Source of the DNA: Variovorax saccharolyticus
GTDB taxonomy: Bacteria; Pseudomonadota; Gammaproteobacteria; Burkholderiales; Burkholderiaceae_C
Assembly: GCF_030316765.1 (NCBI RefSeq)
Contig: NZ_JASZYT010000011.1
Location: 1-64,000 of the forward strand
Length of the DNA: 64,000 nt
Direction of reading: 5' to 3'
Both the position numbers and the translations under genes were made by a program. The notes beneath the pieces were generated by a model. That model was not told the origin of the DNA. It searched no databases and saw only the letters and a list, made by a program, of their open reading frames with translations. Every line of letters begins with the position of its first letter. Positions within the stretch are counted from its first letter, which is position 1. Of the stretch, positions 8,948 to 17,623 are shown piece after piece.

Positions 8948-9180
8948 GGACAACCCTGGGGACAGTTCCGGCACAAGCCGGTAGTTGTCCACAGGCCAGG
9001 GCACAGCTGCAAAGTTGTTCGCCCTGGCGCGACAGCACCGAAGCGCGGCTGCACACAGCCGGCGGGCTGCGGCAAGCCCTTGTCACAAAAGGAAAAAAGA
9101 GCCCTGTCCACAGGGGAGGCGGTCCCTTACTACTACTACTAATCTAAATAAGAAGACTAAGAAGAAAAGATAGGAACAAC
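8948..9180. other. Second oriC-like element (diverged copy of the dnaA-dnaN origin)
   Basis: The 395-bp gap between the SPFH and maeB genes holds an origin-like array. It has TTGTCCACA at 8985-8993, weak TTGTCACAA at 9080-9088 and CTGTCCACA at 9104-9112. A 17-bp GC-rich spacer follows, then four CTA units at 9130-9141 (TAG trios on the other strand, the DnaA-trio pattern), then about 40 bp of AT-rich DNA to 9180. Positions 8948-9143 align with 43214-43410 with a single one-base gap and about 44 differences by hand count. No replication initiator or partition gene is nearby, so an integrated plasmid is not indicated. Whether it fires, titrates DnaA or is a relic cannot be told from sequence. 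Confidence 0.7.
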
Positions 9181-9287
9181 CGCTTTTCGCGGTGCCGGCC
9201 GCGTCGGTCCCTCGCGTCCCGCAGGGCTTGTAGGCGGAGGTCTACAATCGGCGCCCTTTACAAGAAGCGTCCTAGGAGGCACGGTCC

Positions 9288-11627
9288 ATGTCCGATTCGA
9301 CTTCGCAGATCCCCACGCCCGAAGACAAGCGCGCCGAGCTGCGCCGCGCGGCACTCGAGTACCACGAGCATCCGGTCCCGGGCAAGATCGCGATCGCGGC
9401 CACCAAGCAGATGGTCAACCAGCGCGATCTGGCGCTGGCCTACTCGCCCGGTGTCGCGGCGCCTTGCGAAGAAATCGTCAAGGACCCGACCAACGCCTTC
9501 AAGTACACGGCGCGCGGCAACCTCGTCGGCGTCATCACCAACGGCACGGCGGTGCTCGGCCTGGGCGACATCGGCCCGCTGGCTTCCAAGCCGGTGATGG
9601 AAGGCAAGGGGGTGCTTTTCAAGAAGTTCGCCGGCGTCGACGTCTTCGACATCGAGATCGACGAGAAGGACCCGGCCAAGCTGGTCGAGGTGATCGCCGC
9701 GCTGGAGCCGACCTTCGGCGCCATCAACCTCGAGGACATCAAGGCGCCCGACTGCTTCTACGTCGAGCGCGAGCTGCGCAAACGGATGAAGATACCGGTC
9801 TTCCACGACGACCAGCACGGCACCGCGATCACCGTGGCGGCAGCGATGCTCAACGGCCTCAAGGTGGTCGGCAAGAACATCGGTGAAGTCAAGCTCGTCA
9901 CCTCCGGCGCGGGCGCCGCGGCGCTGGCCTGCCTGAACCTGCTGCTCAAGGTCGGCTTGAAGCGCGAGAACGTCTACGTGACCGACCTTGCCGGCGTGGT
10001 CTACGAAGGCCGCACCGAGCTGATGGATGACGACAAGCGCCAGTACATGCAGAAGACCGACGCGCGCACCCTCAACGACATCATCGAGGGTGCCGACGTG
10101 TTTCTCGGACTGTCAGCGGCCGGCGTGCTGAAGCCCGCGATGGTCGCCAAGATGGCGGCCAAGCCGGTGATCTTCGCGCTGGCCAACCCCAGCCCCGAGA
10201 TCTCGCCCGAGGACGCGCATGCGGTGCGCGACGACGTCGTCATGGCGACCGGCCGCACGGACTATCCGAACCAGGTCAACAACGTCCTGTGCTTCCCCTA
10301 CATCTTCCGCGGCGCGCTCGACTGCGGCGCCACCACCATCACCGACGAGATGGAAGTGGCGGCGGTGCATGCGATCGCCGACCTCGCGCAAGCCGAGCAG
10401 AGTGAGCGCGTGGCAGCGGCCTACGTCGGCGAGAAGCTCAGCTTCGGCCCCGAGTACCTGATCCCGAAGCCCTTCGACCCGCGGCTCATGATGAAGATCG
10501 CGCCAGCCGTGGCCAAGGCCGCGGCCGACAGCGGCGTGGCGCTGCGCCCGATCACCGACCTCGACGCCTACCGCGACAAGCTGCAGACCTTCGTCTACAC
10601 CTCCGGCACGATGATGAAGCCGATCTTCGATGCCGCCAAGCGGGCGCCGAAGAAGCGCGTGGCCTACAGCGAAGGCGAGGAAGAACGCGTGCTGCGCGCG
10701 GCCCAGATCGTGGTCGACGAGGGCATCGCCCGGCCGACGCTGATCGGCCGGCCGGCCATCATCGCGCAGCGGATCGAGAAGTTCGGCCTGCGGCTGAAGG
10801 AAGAACTCGACTACGACATCGTCAACGTCGAGCAGGACCACCGCTACCGCGATTTCTGGCAGACCTACCACCGCATGACGGAGCGCAAGGGCACCACGGT
10901 GCAGACCGCCAAGATCGAGATGCGCCGGCGCCTGACCCTGATCGGCGCCATGCTGCTGCACAAGGGCGATGTCGACGGCCTGATCTGCGGCACCTGGGGC
11001 ACCACCGCGCTGCATCTGCACTACATCGACCAGGTGATCGGGCGACGCCCCGGCGGCTGCCCGAGCACGCCGCAGGATGTGCCGATCTACGCCTGCATGA
11101 ACGGCCTGCTGCTGCCGGATCGCCAGGTGTTCCTGGTCGACACCCACGTCAACTACGACCCGACGCCCGAGGAACTGACCGAGATCACCACGATGGCGGC
11201 CGAGGAAATGATGCGCTTCGGCCTCAAGCCCAAGGCCGCGCTGCTGTCGCATTCGAACTTCGGCAGCAGCAACCAGCCGAGCGCGGTGAAGATGCGCCAG
11301 ACGCTCGACCTGCTGCGAGTCCAGGCTCCGTGGCTCGAGGTCGACGGCGAAATGCACGGCGACGTTGCATTGGATGGCAAGCAGCGCGCCGCCGTGATGC
11401 CGCACAGCGCCCTGGCGGGCAACGCCAATCTGCTGGTGTTCCCGAATATCGATTCGGCCAATATCTCCTACAACCTGCTGAAGACGGCGGCCGGCGGCAA
11501 TATCGCGATCGGGCCGGTGCTGCTCGGCGCAGCCAAACCTGTGCACATCTTGACGCCCAGCGCCACCGTGCGCCGAATCGTGAATATGACAGCACTCACC
11601 GTGGCGGATGCCAACGCCGAACGGTAG
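9288..11627 (+). CDS. maeB: NADP-dependent malic enzyme with phosphotransacetylase-like C-domain
   Basis: A 779-aa bifunctional-type malic enzyme that decarboxylates malate to pyruvate with NADPH formation. The N-terminal malic domain (about 1-170) includes the LAYSPGVA and FHDDQHGTA motifs. The NAD(P)-binding domain (about 170-425) includes SGAGAAALACL. The C-terminal half (about 440-770) is the PTA-like domain typical of MaeB, generally thought to be regulatory. A strong AGGAGG lies just before the ATG at 9288. An ATG-proximal TACAAT at 9243-9248 could be a -10 box, but no convincing -35 is seen. Confidence 0.95.
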   Translation: MSDSTSQIPTPEDKRAELRRAALEYHEHPVPGKIAIAATKQMVNQRDLALAYSPGVAAPCEEIVKDPTNAFKYTARGNLVGVITNGTAVLGLGDIGPLASKPVMEGKGVLFKKFAGVDVFDIEIDEKDPAKLVEVIAALEPTFGAINLEDIKAPDCFYVERELRKRMKIPVFHDDQHGTAITVAAAMLNGLKVVGKNIGEVKLVTSGAGAAALACLNLLLKVGLKRENVYVTDLAGVVYEGRTELMDDDKRQYMQKTDARTLNDIIEGADVFLGLSAAGVLKPAMVAKMAAKPVIFALANPSPEISPEDAHAVRDDVVMATGRTDYPNQVNNVLCFPYIFRGALDCGATTITDEMEVAAVHAIADLAQAEQSERVAAAYVGEKLSFGPEYLIPKPFDPRLMMKIAPAVAKAAADSGVALRPITDLDAYRDKLQTFVYTSGTMMKPIFDAAKRAPKKRVAYSEGEEERVLRAAQIVVDEGIARPTLIGRPAIIAQRIEKFGLRLKEELDYDIVNVEQDHRYRDFWQTYHRMTERKGTTVQTAKIEMRRRLTLIGAMLLHKGDVDGLICGTWGTTALHLHYIDQVIGRRPGGCPSTPQDVPIYACMNGLLLPDRQVFLVDTHVNYDPTPEELTEITTMAAEEMMRFGLKPKAALLSHSNFGSSNQPSAVKMRQTLDLLRVQAPWLEVDGEMHGDVALDGKQRAAVMPHSALAGNANLLVFPNIDSANISYNLLKTAAGGNIAIGPVLLGAAKPVHILTPSATVRRIVNMTALTVADANAER

Positions 11628-11679
11628 GCTGAAATTCGATAGCGACTGCTAACTTCAAAAGCGTCGCTTCTCCTCTTCG

Positions 11680-11700
11680 CCTGCTCAAATATTGAGCAGG
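11680..11700. terminator. Perfect hairpin after maeB
   Basis: CCTGCTCAA (11680-11688), loop ATA and TTGAGCAGG (11692-11700) form a perfect 9-bp stem about 50 bp after the maeB stop. There is no clean T-tract, so it may be a weak terminator or an mRNA-end stabiliser. Confidence 0.45.
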
Positions 11701-11806
11701 CGCTTGCTATTTGCGCGTCGCTGGTGCACACTTGCGGGCTTGAATTTGCGGGTTAACCCCAAGGTTGGCCCCCGGTTCGGTCTCGCTCTTTTCCTTCTGG
11801 TGCTCC

Positions 11807-12220
11807 ATGGCGGCTTACGCCTCGATCTCGTCCCCGGTTTCCAAGTTAGCGCTCACCTGCGTTCTGTTGGTGTCTCTGGTGACGGGAGTCCAGGCTCGCG
11901 ACTGGTTCGGCGTTCGCGCCGGCACATCGGCACAGGAAACGGTGGCTCTGGCCGAACTGCCGGTGCAGGGCCAGCGTACCTATGAGGCCATTTTGAACGG
12001 TGGTCCTTTTCGGCACGAGAAAGACGGCACGGTGTTCGGCAACCGCGAACGCCTGTTACCTCAGGAACGGCGAGGCCACTATCGAGAATACACGGTCGAT
12101 ACACCCGGTTCGCGGAACCGGGGCGCCCGGCGCATCGTCTGCGGAGGCGAGCGTGCAACGCCATCGGTGTGCTGGTATACGGCAGACCATTACGCGAGCT
12201 TCCGGCGGATCGTGCCATGA
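11807..12220 (+). CDS. Secreted barnase-type ribonuclease
   Basis: A 137-aa guanyl-preferring RNase of the barnase/N1-T1 fold. A signal peptide ends at about VQA30. Catalytic candidates follow the barnase order: Glu94 (HYREYTV), Arg108/109 (GARRIV) and His128 (TADHYASF). The domain hallmarks YEAILNGGPF and RIVCGG are present. The ATG at 11807 gives a complete signal peptide, although no clear ribosome-binding site is visible; TTG at 11765 is a longer alternative. The stop overlaps the ATG of the barstar gene (ATGA), the usual coupling of toxin and inhibitor. Confidence 0.88.
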   Translation: MAAYASISSPVSKLALTCVLLVSLVTGVQARDWFGVRAGTSAQETVALAELPVQGQRTYEAILNGGPFRHEKDGTVFGNRERLLPQERRGHYREYTVDTPGSRNRGARRIVCGGERATPSVCWYTADHYASFRRIVP

Positions 12221-12702
12221 GCGAGCAACTGAATTGGAGCGGCGCCCAAAGGCGTCCCGAAGAAATGACGACGACGACAACCATGGAAAGACCAGCGGAG
12301 ATGACCTTATCCCTTCGTGCAGTGCGACCGAACATCGTGCAGTCGATTCGCGCCTTCCGCGTGAACGACCTGCAGGAAGCGGCGCATGCGGCCGGTCAGC
12401 ATTTCCTGTACGCCAACCTGGGCAACGCCCAGACGAAGCAGGACGTGCTTGACCTGATCGCCCAGCAGTTCACGTTCCCGCAGCACTTCGGCAAGAACTT
12501 CGATGCGCTGTACGACTGCATGACCGATCCCTTGCACAAATCGGGCCCGCAACCAGGTTTCGTCATCGTGCTCGAGCAGATCCCGGCCAATGCCAAGTTC
12601 GACAAGGAAGCCCGCGAACAGCTGCTCGACATCTTCCGTGACGCCTCCGACTATTGGGGCGACCGGAAGATACCGTTCAGGTGCTTCTATTCTTTTCTGT
12701 AG
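12217..12702 (+). CDS. Barstar-family ribonuclease inhibitor
   Basis: A 161-aa cytoplasmic inhibitor expected to protect the cell from the adjacent RNase before export. The barstar core is clear: FPQHFGKNFDALYDCMTD and the C-terminal segment DYWGDRKIPFRCFYSF. The first 28 residues are poorly conserved and Thr-rich, so a start at ATG 12301 (residue MTLSLRAVRP) is a real alternative. ATG 12217 is favoured by the ATGA overlap with the RNase stop. Both genes form a self-contained secreted-RNase/immunity unit. Confidence 0.88.
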   Translation: MSEQLNWSGAQRRPEEMTTTTTMERPAEMTLSLRAVRPNIVQSIRAFRVNDLQEAAHAAGQHFLYANLGNAQTKQDVLDLIAQQFTFPQHFGKNFDALYDCMTDPLHKSGPQPGFVIVLEQIPANAKFDKEAREQLLDIFRDASDYWGDRKIPFRCFYSFL

Positions 12703-12902
12703 CCCGTTCTGCACACACCAGCCAAGCAGAACGGGCGAACGAGGCTTCGCAGGACAATGCCGCCGCTCCGGCGCCGGGCGTCGACCTGAATACCGATCCC
12801 ACCGCCGAGAAGATGCCGACCGACAAACTGGTTGATGTCTCGCCTCTCGCGCTGCGGATGAGCAGTCCCTTCAACGCCGGATACTGGCTCGCAGCAGCCT
12901 GA
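12681..12902 (+). CDS. Possible 73-aa small protein, unknown
   Basis: An open frame beginning at GTG 12681, inside the last 22 bp of the barstar gene, and ending just before a strong terminator. It has a short hydrophobic start (LLFFSVARSA), then a polar Pro/Asp-rich stretch (PGVDLNTDPTAEK). The ribosome-binding site is weak: GGAAG about 12 nt upstream. It has the right location and codon composition for a gene but no recognised family, so it could be chance. Confidence 0.35.
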   Translation: MLLFFSVARSAHTSQAERANEASQDNAAAPAPGVDLNTDPTAEKMPTDKLVDVSPLALRMSSPFNAGYWLAAA

Positions 12903-12911
12903 GCCAGCAGC

Positions 12912-12938
12912 AAAAAGCCCCGCAATGCGGGGCTTTTT
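12912..12938. terminator. Bidirectional intrinsic terminator
   Basis: AAAAAGCCCCGC, loop AAT, GCGGGGCTTTTT: a 12-bp symmetrical hairpin with A- and T-tracts on both sides. It lies between the barnase/barstar unit (plus) and ksgA (minus, stop at 12939), so it can end transcription from both directions. Confidence 0.9.
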
Positions 12939-13703
12939 CTATTCCGGCACCGACTGCGCCAAGGCAACGTATTCGGCCACGGGCACCTCTTCGGCACGGC
13001 GCTGGGTGTCGAAATCGCCGGCGAAGGCGTGCTCGTCCAGCCATTTGCCCAGCGTGTGGCGCAACAGCTTGCGGCGCTGGCTGAAGGCGACCTGGACGAT
13101 CTCGCCGAGGCGGGCCGCATCGACGGCCGGCGGTTCGGCCAGCGGGACCATGCGCACGACCGCGCTGTCGACGCGTGGCGGCGGATCGAAGCTCTCGGGC
13201 GGCACGAACAGCACGTTGTCCATCGCGTAGCGCCATTGCAGCATCACGCTGAGGCGGCTGTAGTCGGACGTCGCCGGGCGGGCGACCATGCGGTCGATGA
13301 CTTCCTTTTGCAGCATGAAGTGCTGGTCCGCGATCAGGTGGGCGAAGCCGAGCAGGTGGAAGAGGATCGGCGTCGAGATGTTGTAGGGCAGATTGCCCAC
13401 GACGCGCAGCGGCGCCGGCGAGAACCGGTCGGCCAGCGCGGCGAAATCCACCCTGAGCACATCGGACTCGATCACGTCCAGCTGGCCATGGCCGCGCAGG
13501 CGCTGCGCCAGGTCGCGGTCGAGTTCGATCACGGTGAGCCGCCCCAGGCGCTCGACCAGCGGCTGCGTCAGTGCCGCCAGCCCCGGCCCAATCTCGACCA
13601 TCGCATCGCCGGCCTTCGGCGCGATCTCGCGCACGATGGCGTCGATGATCCCGCCGTCCGTCAGGAAGTGCTGCCCGAAGCGCTTGCGCGCGACGTGCTT
13701 CAC
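12939..13703 (-). CDS. rsmA: 16S rRNA (adenine1518/1519-N6)-dimethyltransferase
   Basis: A 254-aa KsgA/RsmA enzyme that dimethylates two adjacent adenines in helix 45 of 16S rRNA. The SAM-binding motif VEIGPGLAALT lies at about 36-46, and the catalytic motif NLPYNIS is present. The start RKRFGQHFL is typical. It is 22 bp downstream of surA in the lptD-surA-ksgA order. pdxA, which often separates surA and ksgA in gamma-proteobacteria, is absent here. Confidence 0.95.
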   Translation of the reverse strand: MKHVARKRFGQHFLTDGGIIDAIVREIAPKAGDAMVEIGPGLAALTQPLVERLGRLTVIELDRDLAQRLRGHGQLDVIESDVLRVDFAALADRFSPAPLRVVGNLPYNISTPILFHLLGFAHLIADQHFMLQKEVIDRMVARPATSDYSRLSVMLQWRYAMDNVLFVPPESFDPPPRVDSAVVRMVPLAEPPAVDAARLGEIVQVAFSQRRKLLRHTLGKWLDEHAFAGDFDTQRRAEEVPVAEYVALAQSVPE

Positions 13704-13725
13704 GAGGCTGCGACCTCGAGGCGCT

Positions 13726-15114
13726 TCATGTCTGGGGAGCTTCGCGGTATTCGACGTAGGCGCGGGCGCGCACTTCCTGGGCCCAGGTCTCGGTGGCTTG
13801 CTCGACCCGCTTCTCGCGCATCACGGCGCGCACGGCTTCGCGCTGCTCGGCCTGGCTCAGCTTGGCTTCGCGCCGGCCCTGGACCTGGATCAGGTGGACG
13901 CCGAAACGCGAGACCACCGGGTCGCTGATTTCGCCCGGCGCCAGCCGGTTCATGGCTTCCTCGAACTCCGGAACGAACATGCCGGGCCGCGACCAGCCCA
14001 GGTCGCCGCCCTGCTTGGAGGTGCCGTCCTGGGAGTTGTCGCGCGCCAGGCCGGCGAAATCGGCGGTGCCGGCCACCAGGCGCTTCTTGAATTCGGTCAG
14101 CTGGGCGACCGCTTCCGCCGTGGTGCGCTTGGGATCGTTGTTGCGCAGCAGGATGTGCCGGACCTGGGTCTGGGTGACGACGGCATCGCTGGCCCCGGGC
14201 TGTGACTTGCTCAGCAGCTTGAGCACATGGAAGCCGGCGCTGGAACGGATCGGTCCGGCGATGCCGCCGACCGGCGTCGATTGCGTGGCTTCGACGAAGA
14301 TGGCCGGATAGCGGTCCGCGCTGCGCACGCCCAGCACGCCGCCACCGGCGCGGTCCGGCGCATCGGAGTTGTCCTGCACCAGTTTGGTGAAGTCTTCGCC
14401 GGCCCGGGCGCGCTGCGCCAGGGCCTGCGCGCGCTGCTGCAGCTTTGCCACGTCGGCTTCGCTGGCGTTCTCGGGCACCAGCACGATCAGCTGGGCCATG
14501 TTGACGTTCGGCGGGAAGGCAGCGTTGGCGCCGGCGCGCTGCTCCTTGATGAACTGGTCGACTTCGGTGTCGCTGATCTTGATCTTGGCCTCGATCTCGC
14601 GATCGCGCAGGCGCGTGAGGATCAGCTGGTCGCGCAGGTCGCGCCGGAACTGGTCCTGCGACAGGCCCTCGGCCGCCACGCGGCGGCGCAGTTCGGTCAC
14701 GCTGATCTGGTTCTGGCGAGCGACGGTCTGCTCGGCCTGGTCGACCGCCACCTCGTCGACCTTGACGCCGTATTCCTTGCCCATCTGGAGCTGGGCCCGC
14801 TCGTTGATGAGCCGTTCGAGCACCATGCGCACCAGGTCGGCGCGGGGAATGCGCTCGGCATCGGGGTTCTCGCGCAGCAGGCGCTCCATGCGGGACTGCA
14901 CTTCGTTGTTGGTCACCGGCTCGGAGTTGACCAGCGCGACGATGTACTCGGCCGATCGGCGCACCGGTGCGGCCTGAGGACGCGGCTGGGTCGGCATCGG
15001 GGCCGGCCCGACCCGGGGGCCGGTGCGCATGATGTCGGTGATGCCCTGCGCGCCCGCCGTGGCGGTCAGTGCCGCGAGGCAGGCCAGGGTGAGGAGGGAT
15101 CGGATGTGGTTCAT
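13726..15114 (-). CDS. surA: Periplasmic chaperone / peptidyl-prolyl isomerase SurA
   Basis: A 462-aa periplasmic folding factor for outer-membrane proteins such as LptD. A signal peptide occupies about 1-22 (ending TAGAQ). The SurA N-domain is at about 55-205, and two parvulin-type domains follow at about 215-320 and 330-430 (VRHILLRNN, GDLGWSRPGMFVPEFE), with a C-terminal helix. The ATG at 15112-15114 begins 14 bp after the lptD stop, so the two are cotranscribed; the client LptD and its chaperone are thus co-expressed. Confidence 0.95.
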   Translation of the reverse strand: MNHIRSLLTLACLAALTATAGAQGITDIMRTGPRVGPAPMPTQPRPQAAPVRRSAEYIVALVNSEPVTNNEVQSRMERLLRENPDAERIPRADLVRMVLERLINERAQLQMGKEYGVKVDEVAVDQAEQTVARQNQISVTELRRRVAAEGLSQDQFRRDLRDQLILTRLRDREIEAKIKISDTEVDQFIKEQRAGANAAFPPNVNMAQLIVLVPENASEADVAKLQQRAQALAQRARAGEDFTKLVQDNSDAPDRAGGGVLGVRSADRYPAIFVEATQSTPVGGIAGPIRSSAGFHVLKLLSKSQPGASDAVVTQTQVRHILLRNNDPKRTTAEAVAQLTEFKKRLVAGTADFAGLARDNSQDGTSKQGGDLGWSRPGMFVPEFEEAMNRLAPGEISDPVVSRFGVHLIQVQGRREAKLSQAEQREAVRAVMREKRVEQATETWAQEVRARAYVEYREAPQT

Positions 15115-15128
15115 GGCGAAGCTCGATC

Positions 15129-17525
15129 TCAGTCGTAATTGGTAAAGCGGCTCGGGCCGATGCCCGGCTGGCGCATCGGCGTGTAGCGCTGGATGTTCTG
15201 CGTCAGCGTGCGTTTCGGGCTCGAGCCGATGCTGGCGAATCCGACCAGCTCGAGCTGGAACATGATTCGCGTGTTGGCTGTGACCTGGCCGGTGGTGACG
15301 CGTTCCACCACCACGCGCCCGATCCAGCAGCAACCGTCGTATTCGAAGCCGAGCACCCCGTCGGTCAGTTTGCTCGATTCCAGACTGTAGTTCAAACGGC
15401 CTACGGCGTACCAGCGCCCGCCGCCTTGACCCCTTCCGGGGCCCAGGTCCTGGCCTTTGTCGCCCCAGAGGTCGTTCAGCGGCCATTGCCAGGTCACGTC
15501 GATCGACCGGTTGCCGTCGTTCGACGTCGGCGTGGTGTCGGCCTGGTAGCGGTAGGCGGCGCTCACCGTGCGGTAGGGCCCGGGGTTGTAGCGGGCGCTG
15601 AGCGCGGTGCGGGCCGAGGTCTGGGTGTCGGGGTTGTACTGGACGGTGCCGTCCACGCTCCACTTCGAAGTCCAGTTGATCTGGGCGCCCAGCAGCAGGT
15701 CGCTCAGCCGGTCGGTCACCGGCACGCCGCCGGGCATCGTGACCAGCTGGTCGGCGAAGCGCAGTCGCTGGGCAACGCCGAAGCGGGCGGCTTCGGCGCC
15801 GGTTTCGGGATCGATCAGCCGGGTCGTCACGCCCAGGGTCAGCAGGTTGCTGTCGGAAATGCGGTCGTTGCCCGAGAAGGCGTTCTCGGTGTAGATGGTC
15901 GCGAAGTTGAAGTCGTTCTGCGCCGTGTCGTACACCGGCAGGTAGTTCTGGTTCCGGAACGGCGTGTACACATAGAAGGCGCGCGGCTCCAGCGTCTGGC
16001 GGAAGGAGCGTCCGAAGTAGTTCGCGTCGCGCTCGAAGATCAGGCCGCTGTCGAGGCTGAAGGTCGGCACCACGCGGGTCGCCGAGGTCGCGGCGTTGGT
16101 CAGCAGCGGCGCGTCGAACTGGTAGGCGGTTGCATTCAGCATCACCTTCGGGGTGATGAAGGTGCCCGGCGTCAGGAAGGGGCGGCTCAGCGAGGCCAGC
16201 GAGAAGACCCGCTCGCCGTTGGGCTGGCCCTGCACGAACGGGTTCTTGGCCTCGAAGCGCGTGTAGTCGTTGGCGACCGTGAAGTCGAAGCCGTTCCAGT
16301 CGAGCTGGCTGTAGTTCGCCGTGATCTGCGGCATGCGGTCGTAGGGCGGCACGATCGGCGCCGGCGCGTACTGCAGCGTCTGGTAGCTCAGGGCGCGCGC
16401 CATGCCGCTCCAGTCGCCCTTGGCCCAGCTGAGCGAGCCGTCGTTGGCCAGCAGGCGCTGCGTCAGCGAAGGCGTGCGGGTGAAGTCGCGCCAGTAGTCG
16501 TTGTCGCTCACGCGGTTGATGCTGAGCGTGCCGACCAGGGCGTCGAGGCCGAAGTACTTGGCGTCGAACTGCTGCGAGTGATGGGTCCAGATGCCCCAGC
16601 GGTCGCGGTCGCGCAGACGGTCGTCCGGCATGTAGTCGGCCCGGATTTCGCCGCTGTACTTCTCTTCGAGGTAGCGGAACTCGGTGCCCAGGTTGATGCC
16701 CCGCTTGCTCATCAGCGTCGGGTACAGGGTGGCGTCGCGATTGGGTGCGATGTTCCAGTAGTAGGGCGTCGTGATGTCGACGCCGTTGACGTTGTCGATG
16801 CCGATGATCGGCGGCAGCATTCCGGTCTTGCGGTCGTTGCTGAGCGGAAAGCTCAGCGACGGAAACGGCGGCGTGCTGACGCCCATGAAGGTCAGCCGCG
16901 CGTTGGTGGCGACGCCGACGTTGTCCTCGGTGTCGGTGGTCAGGGTGGCGGCACTCAGCAGCCAGGCCGGCATCCAGCCCGGATAGTCCTCGGGCCGGCA
17001 GGTGGTGTAGGTGGCCATGCGGGCCACCGACACGTTGCTGTCGACGAAGTCGATGCGCTCGGCGTCGCCCCCGCCGCCGGTGGCGAGGAAGCGGTAGCGG
17101 ACCTTGTTGAAGAAGCCTTCGAAGGTCTCGATCTTGAGTTCGAGTTCGGGTCCCTCGTAGACGTTGCCGGCCTGGTTGATGCGGACATTGCCGGTGGCGC
17201 GCGCGCGATCGTCGGGCTGGTAGTACTCGAGCCGGTCGGCCCTGAGCGAGAGGTCGCCGCGGCGCAGGGTTGCGTTGCCTTCGACCACGGTCTCGAGGTC
17301 GGGGCGGCCGGAGATCTTGTCGCCGTCGACGAAGGTCGGCAACTGCCCGCGCAGGGTCGGAGGAATGGTCTCCGCGAGTTGCGGCGTGCGCTTGAGCACG
17401 AGCGGCGCGTCCAGGTCCGCATCCTGTGCCCACGCGCCTTGCGCATGCAGCAGCGCCAGCGTCAGCAGCGCCAGGGGCAAGGGCGGGCGGCACCGGCGCC
17501 AGGCGGCTCGGTTCAGGTCAGGCAT
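15129..17525 (-). CDS. lptD: LPS-assembly outer-membrane protein LptD
   Basis: A 798-aa protein with a signal peptide ending near AWAQ (about residue 30). A periplasmic OstA/LptA-like jellyroll follows (about 60-190: VEGNATLRRGDLSLRADR...), then a large beta-barrel ending in aromatic-rich strands. It inserts lipopolysaccharide into the outer leaflet with LptE. The start ATG 17523-17525 gives a normal signal peptide; the open frame runs further upstream without a family match. It is the first gene of the lptD-surA-ksgA operon and is divergent from amgK, 98 bp away. Confidence 0.95.
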   Translation of the reverse strand: MPDLNRAAWRRCRPPLPLALLTLALLHAQGAWAQDADLDAPLVLKRTPQLAETIPPTLRGQLPTFVDGDKISGRPDLETVVEGNATLRRGDLSLRADRLEYYQPDDRARATGNVRINQAGNVYEGPELELKIETFEGFFNKVRYRFLATGGGGDAERIDFVDSNVSVARMATYTTCRPEDYPGWMPAWLLSAATLTTDTEDNVGVATNARLTFMGVSTPPFPSLSFPLSNDRKTGMLPPIIGIDNVNGVDITTPYYWNIAPNRDATLYPTLMSKRGINLGTEFRYLEEKYSGEIRADYMPDDRLRDRDRWGIWTHHSQQFDAKYFGLDALVGTLSINRVSDNDYWRDFTRTPSLTQRLLANDGSLSWAKGDWSGMARALSYQTLQYAPAPIVPPYDRMPQITANYSQLDWNGFDFTVANDYTRFEAKNPFVQGQPNGERVFSLASLSRPFLTPGTFITPKVMLNATAYQFDAPLLTNAATSATRVVPTFSLDSGLIFERDANYFGRSFRQTLEPRAFYVYTPFRNQNYLPVYDTAQNDFNFATIYTENAFSGNDRISDSNLLTLGVTTRLIDPETGAEAARFGVAQRLRFADQLVTMPGGVPVTDRLSDLLLGAQINWTSKWSVDGTVQYNPDTQTSARTALSARYNPGPYRTVSAAYRYQADTTPTSNDGNRSIDVTWQWPLNDLWGDKGQDLGPGRGQGGGRWYAVGRLNYSLESSKLTDGVLGFEYDGCCWIGRVVVERVTTGQVTANTRIMFQLELVGFASIGSSPKRTLTQNIQRYTPMRQPGIGPSRFTNYD

Positions 17526-17623
17526 CGGTACGGGACAAATTTCGTCTGGGAGGGGGAAGACGGCGCCGGGGGCCATCAGGTTGCGAAGCTCCGCGCCAGG
17601 CGGATTTGTAGAATCGATTATCC

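Noticed and set aside
8948..9143. Assembly duplication of oriC
   Set aside because: About one position in five differs between the copies and the flanking genes are unrelated, so it is not a sequencing or assembly artefact.
8893..9287. Origin of an integrated plasmid or phage
   Set aside because: There is no rep, parAB or integrase gene nearby, and the sequence matches the chromosomal dnaA-dnaN origin rather than an iteron array.
13726..17493. One very long frame spanning surA and lptD
   Set aside because: The frame matches SurA only up to 15114; upstream of that it is an out-of-frame reading of lptD, so the genes are separate.
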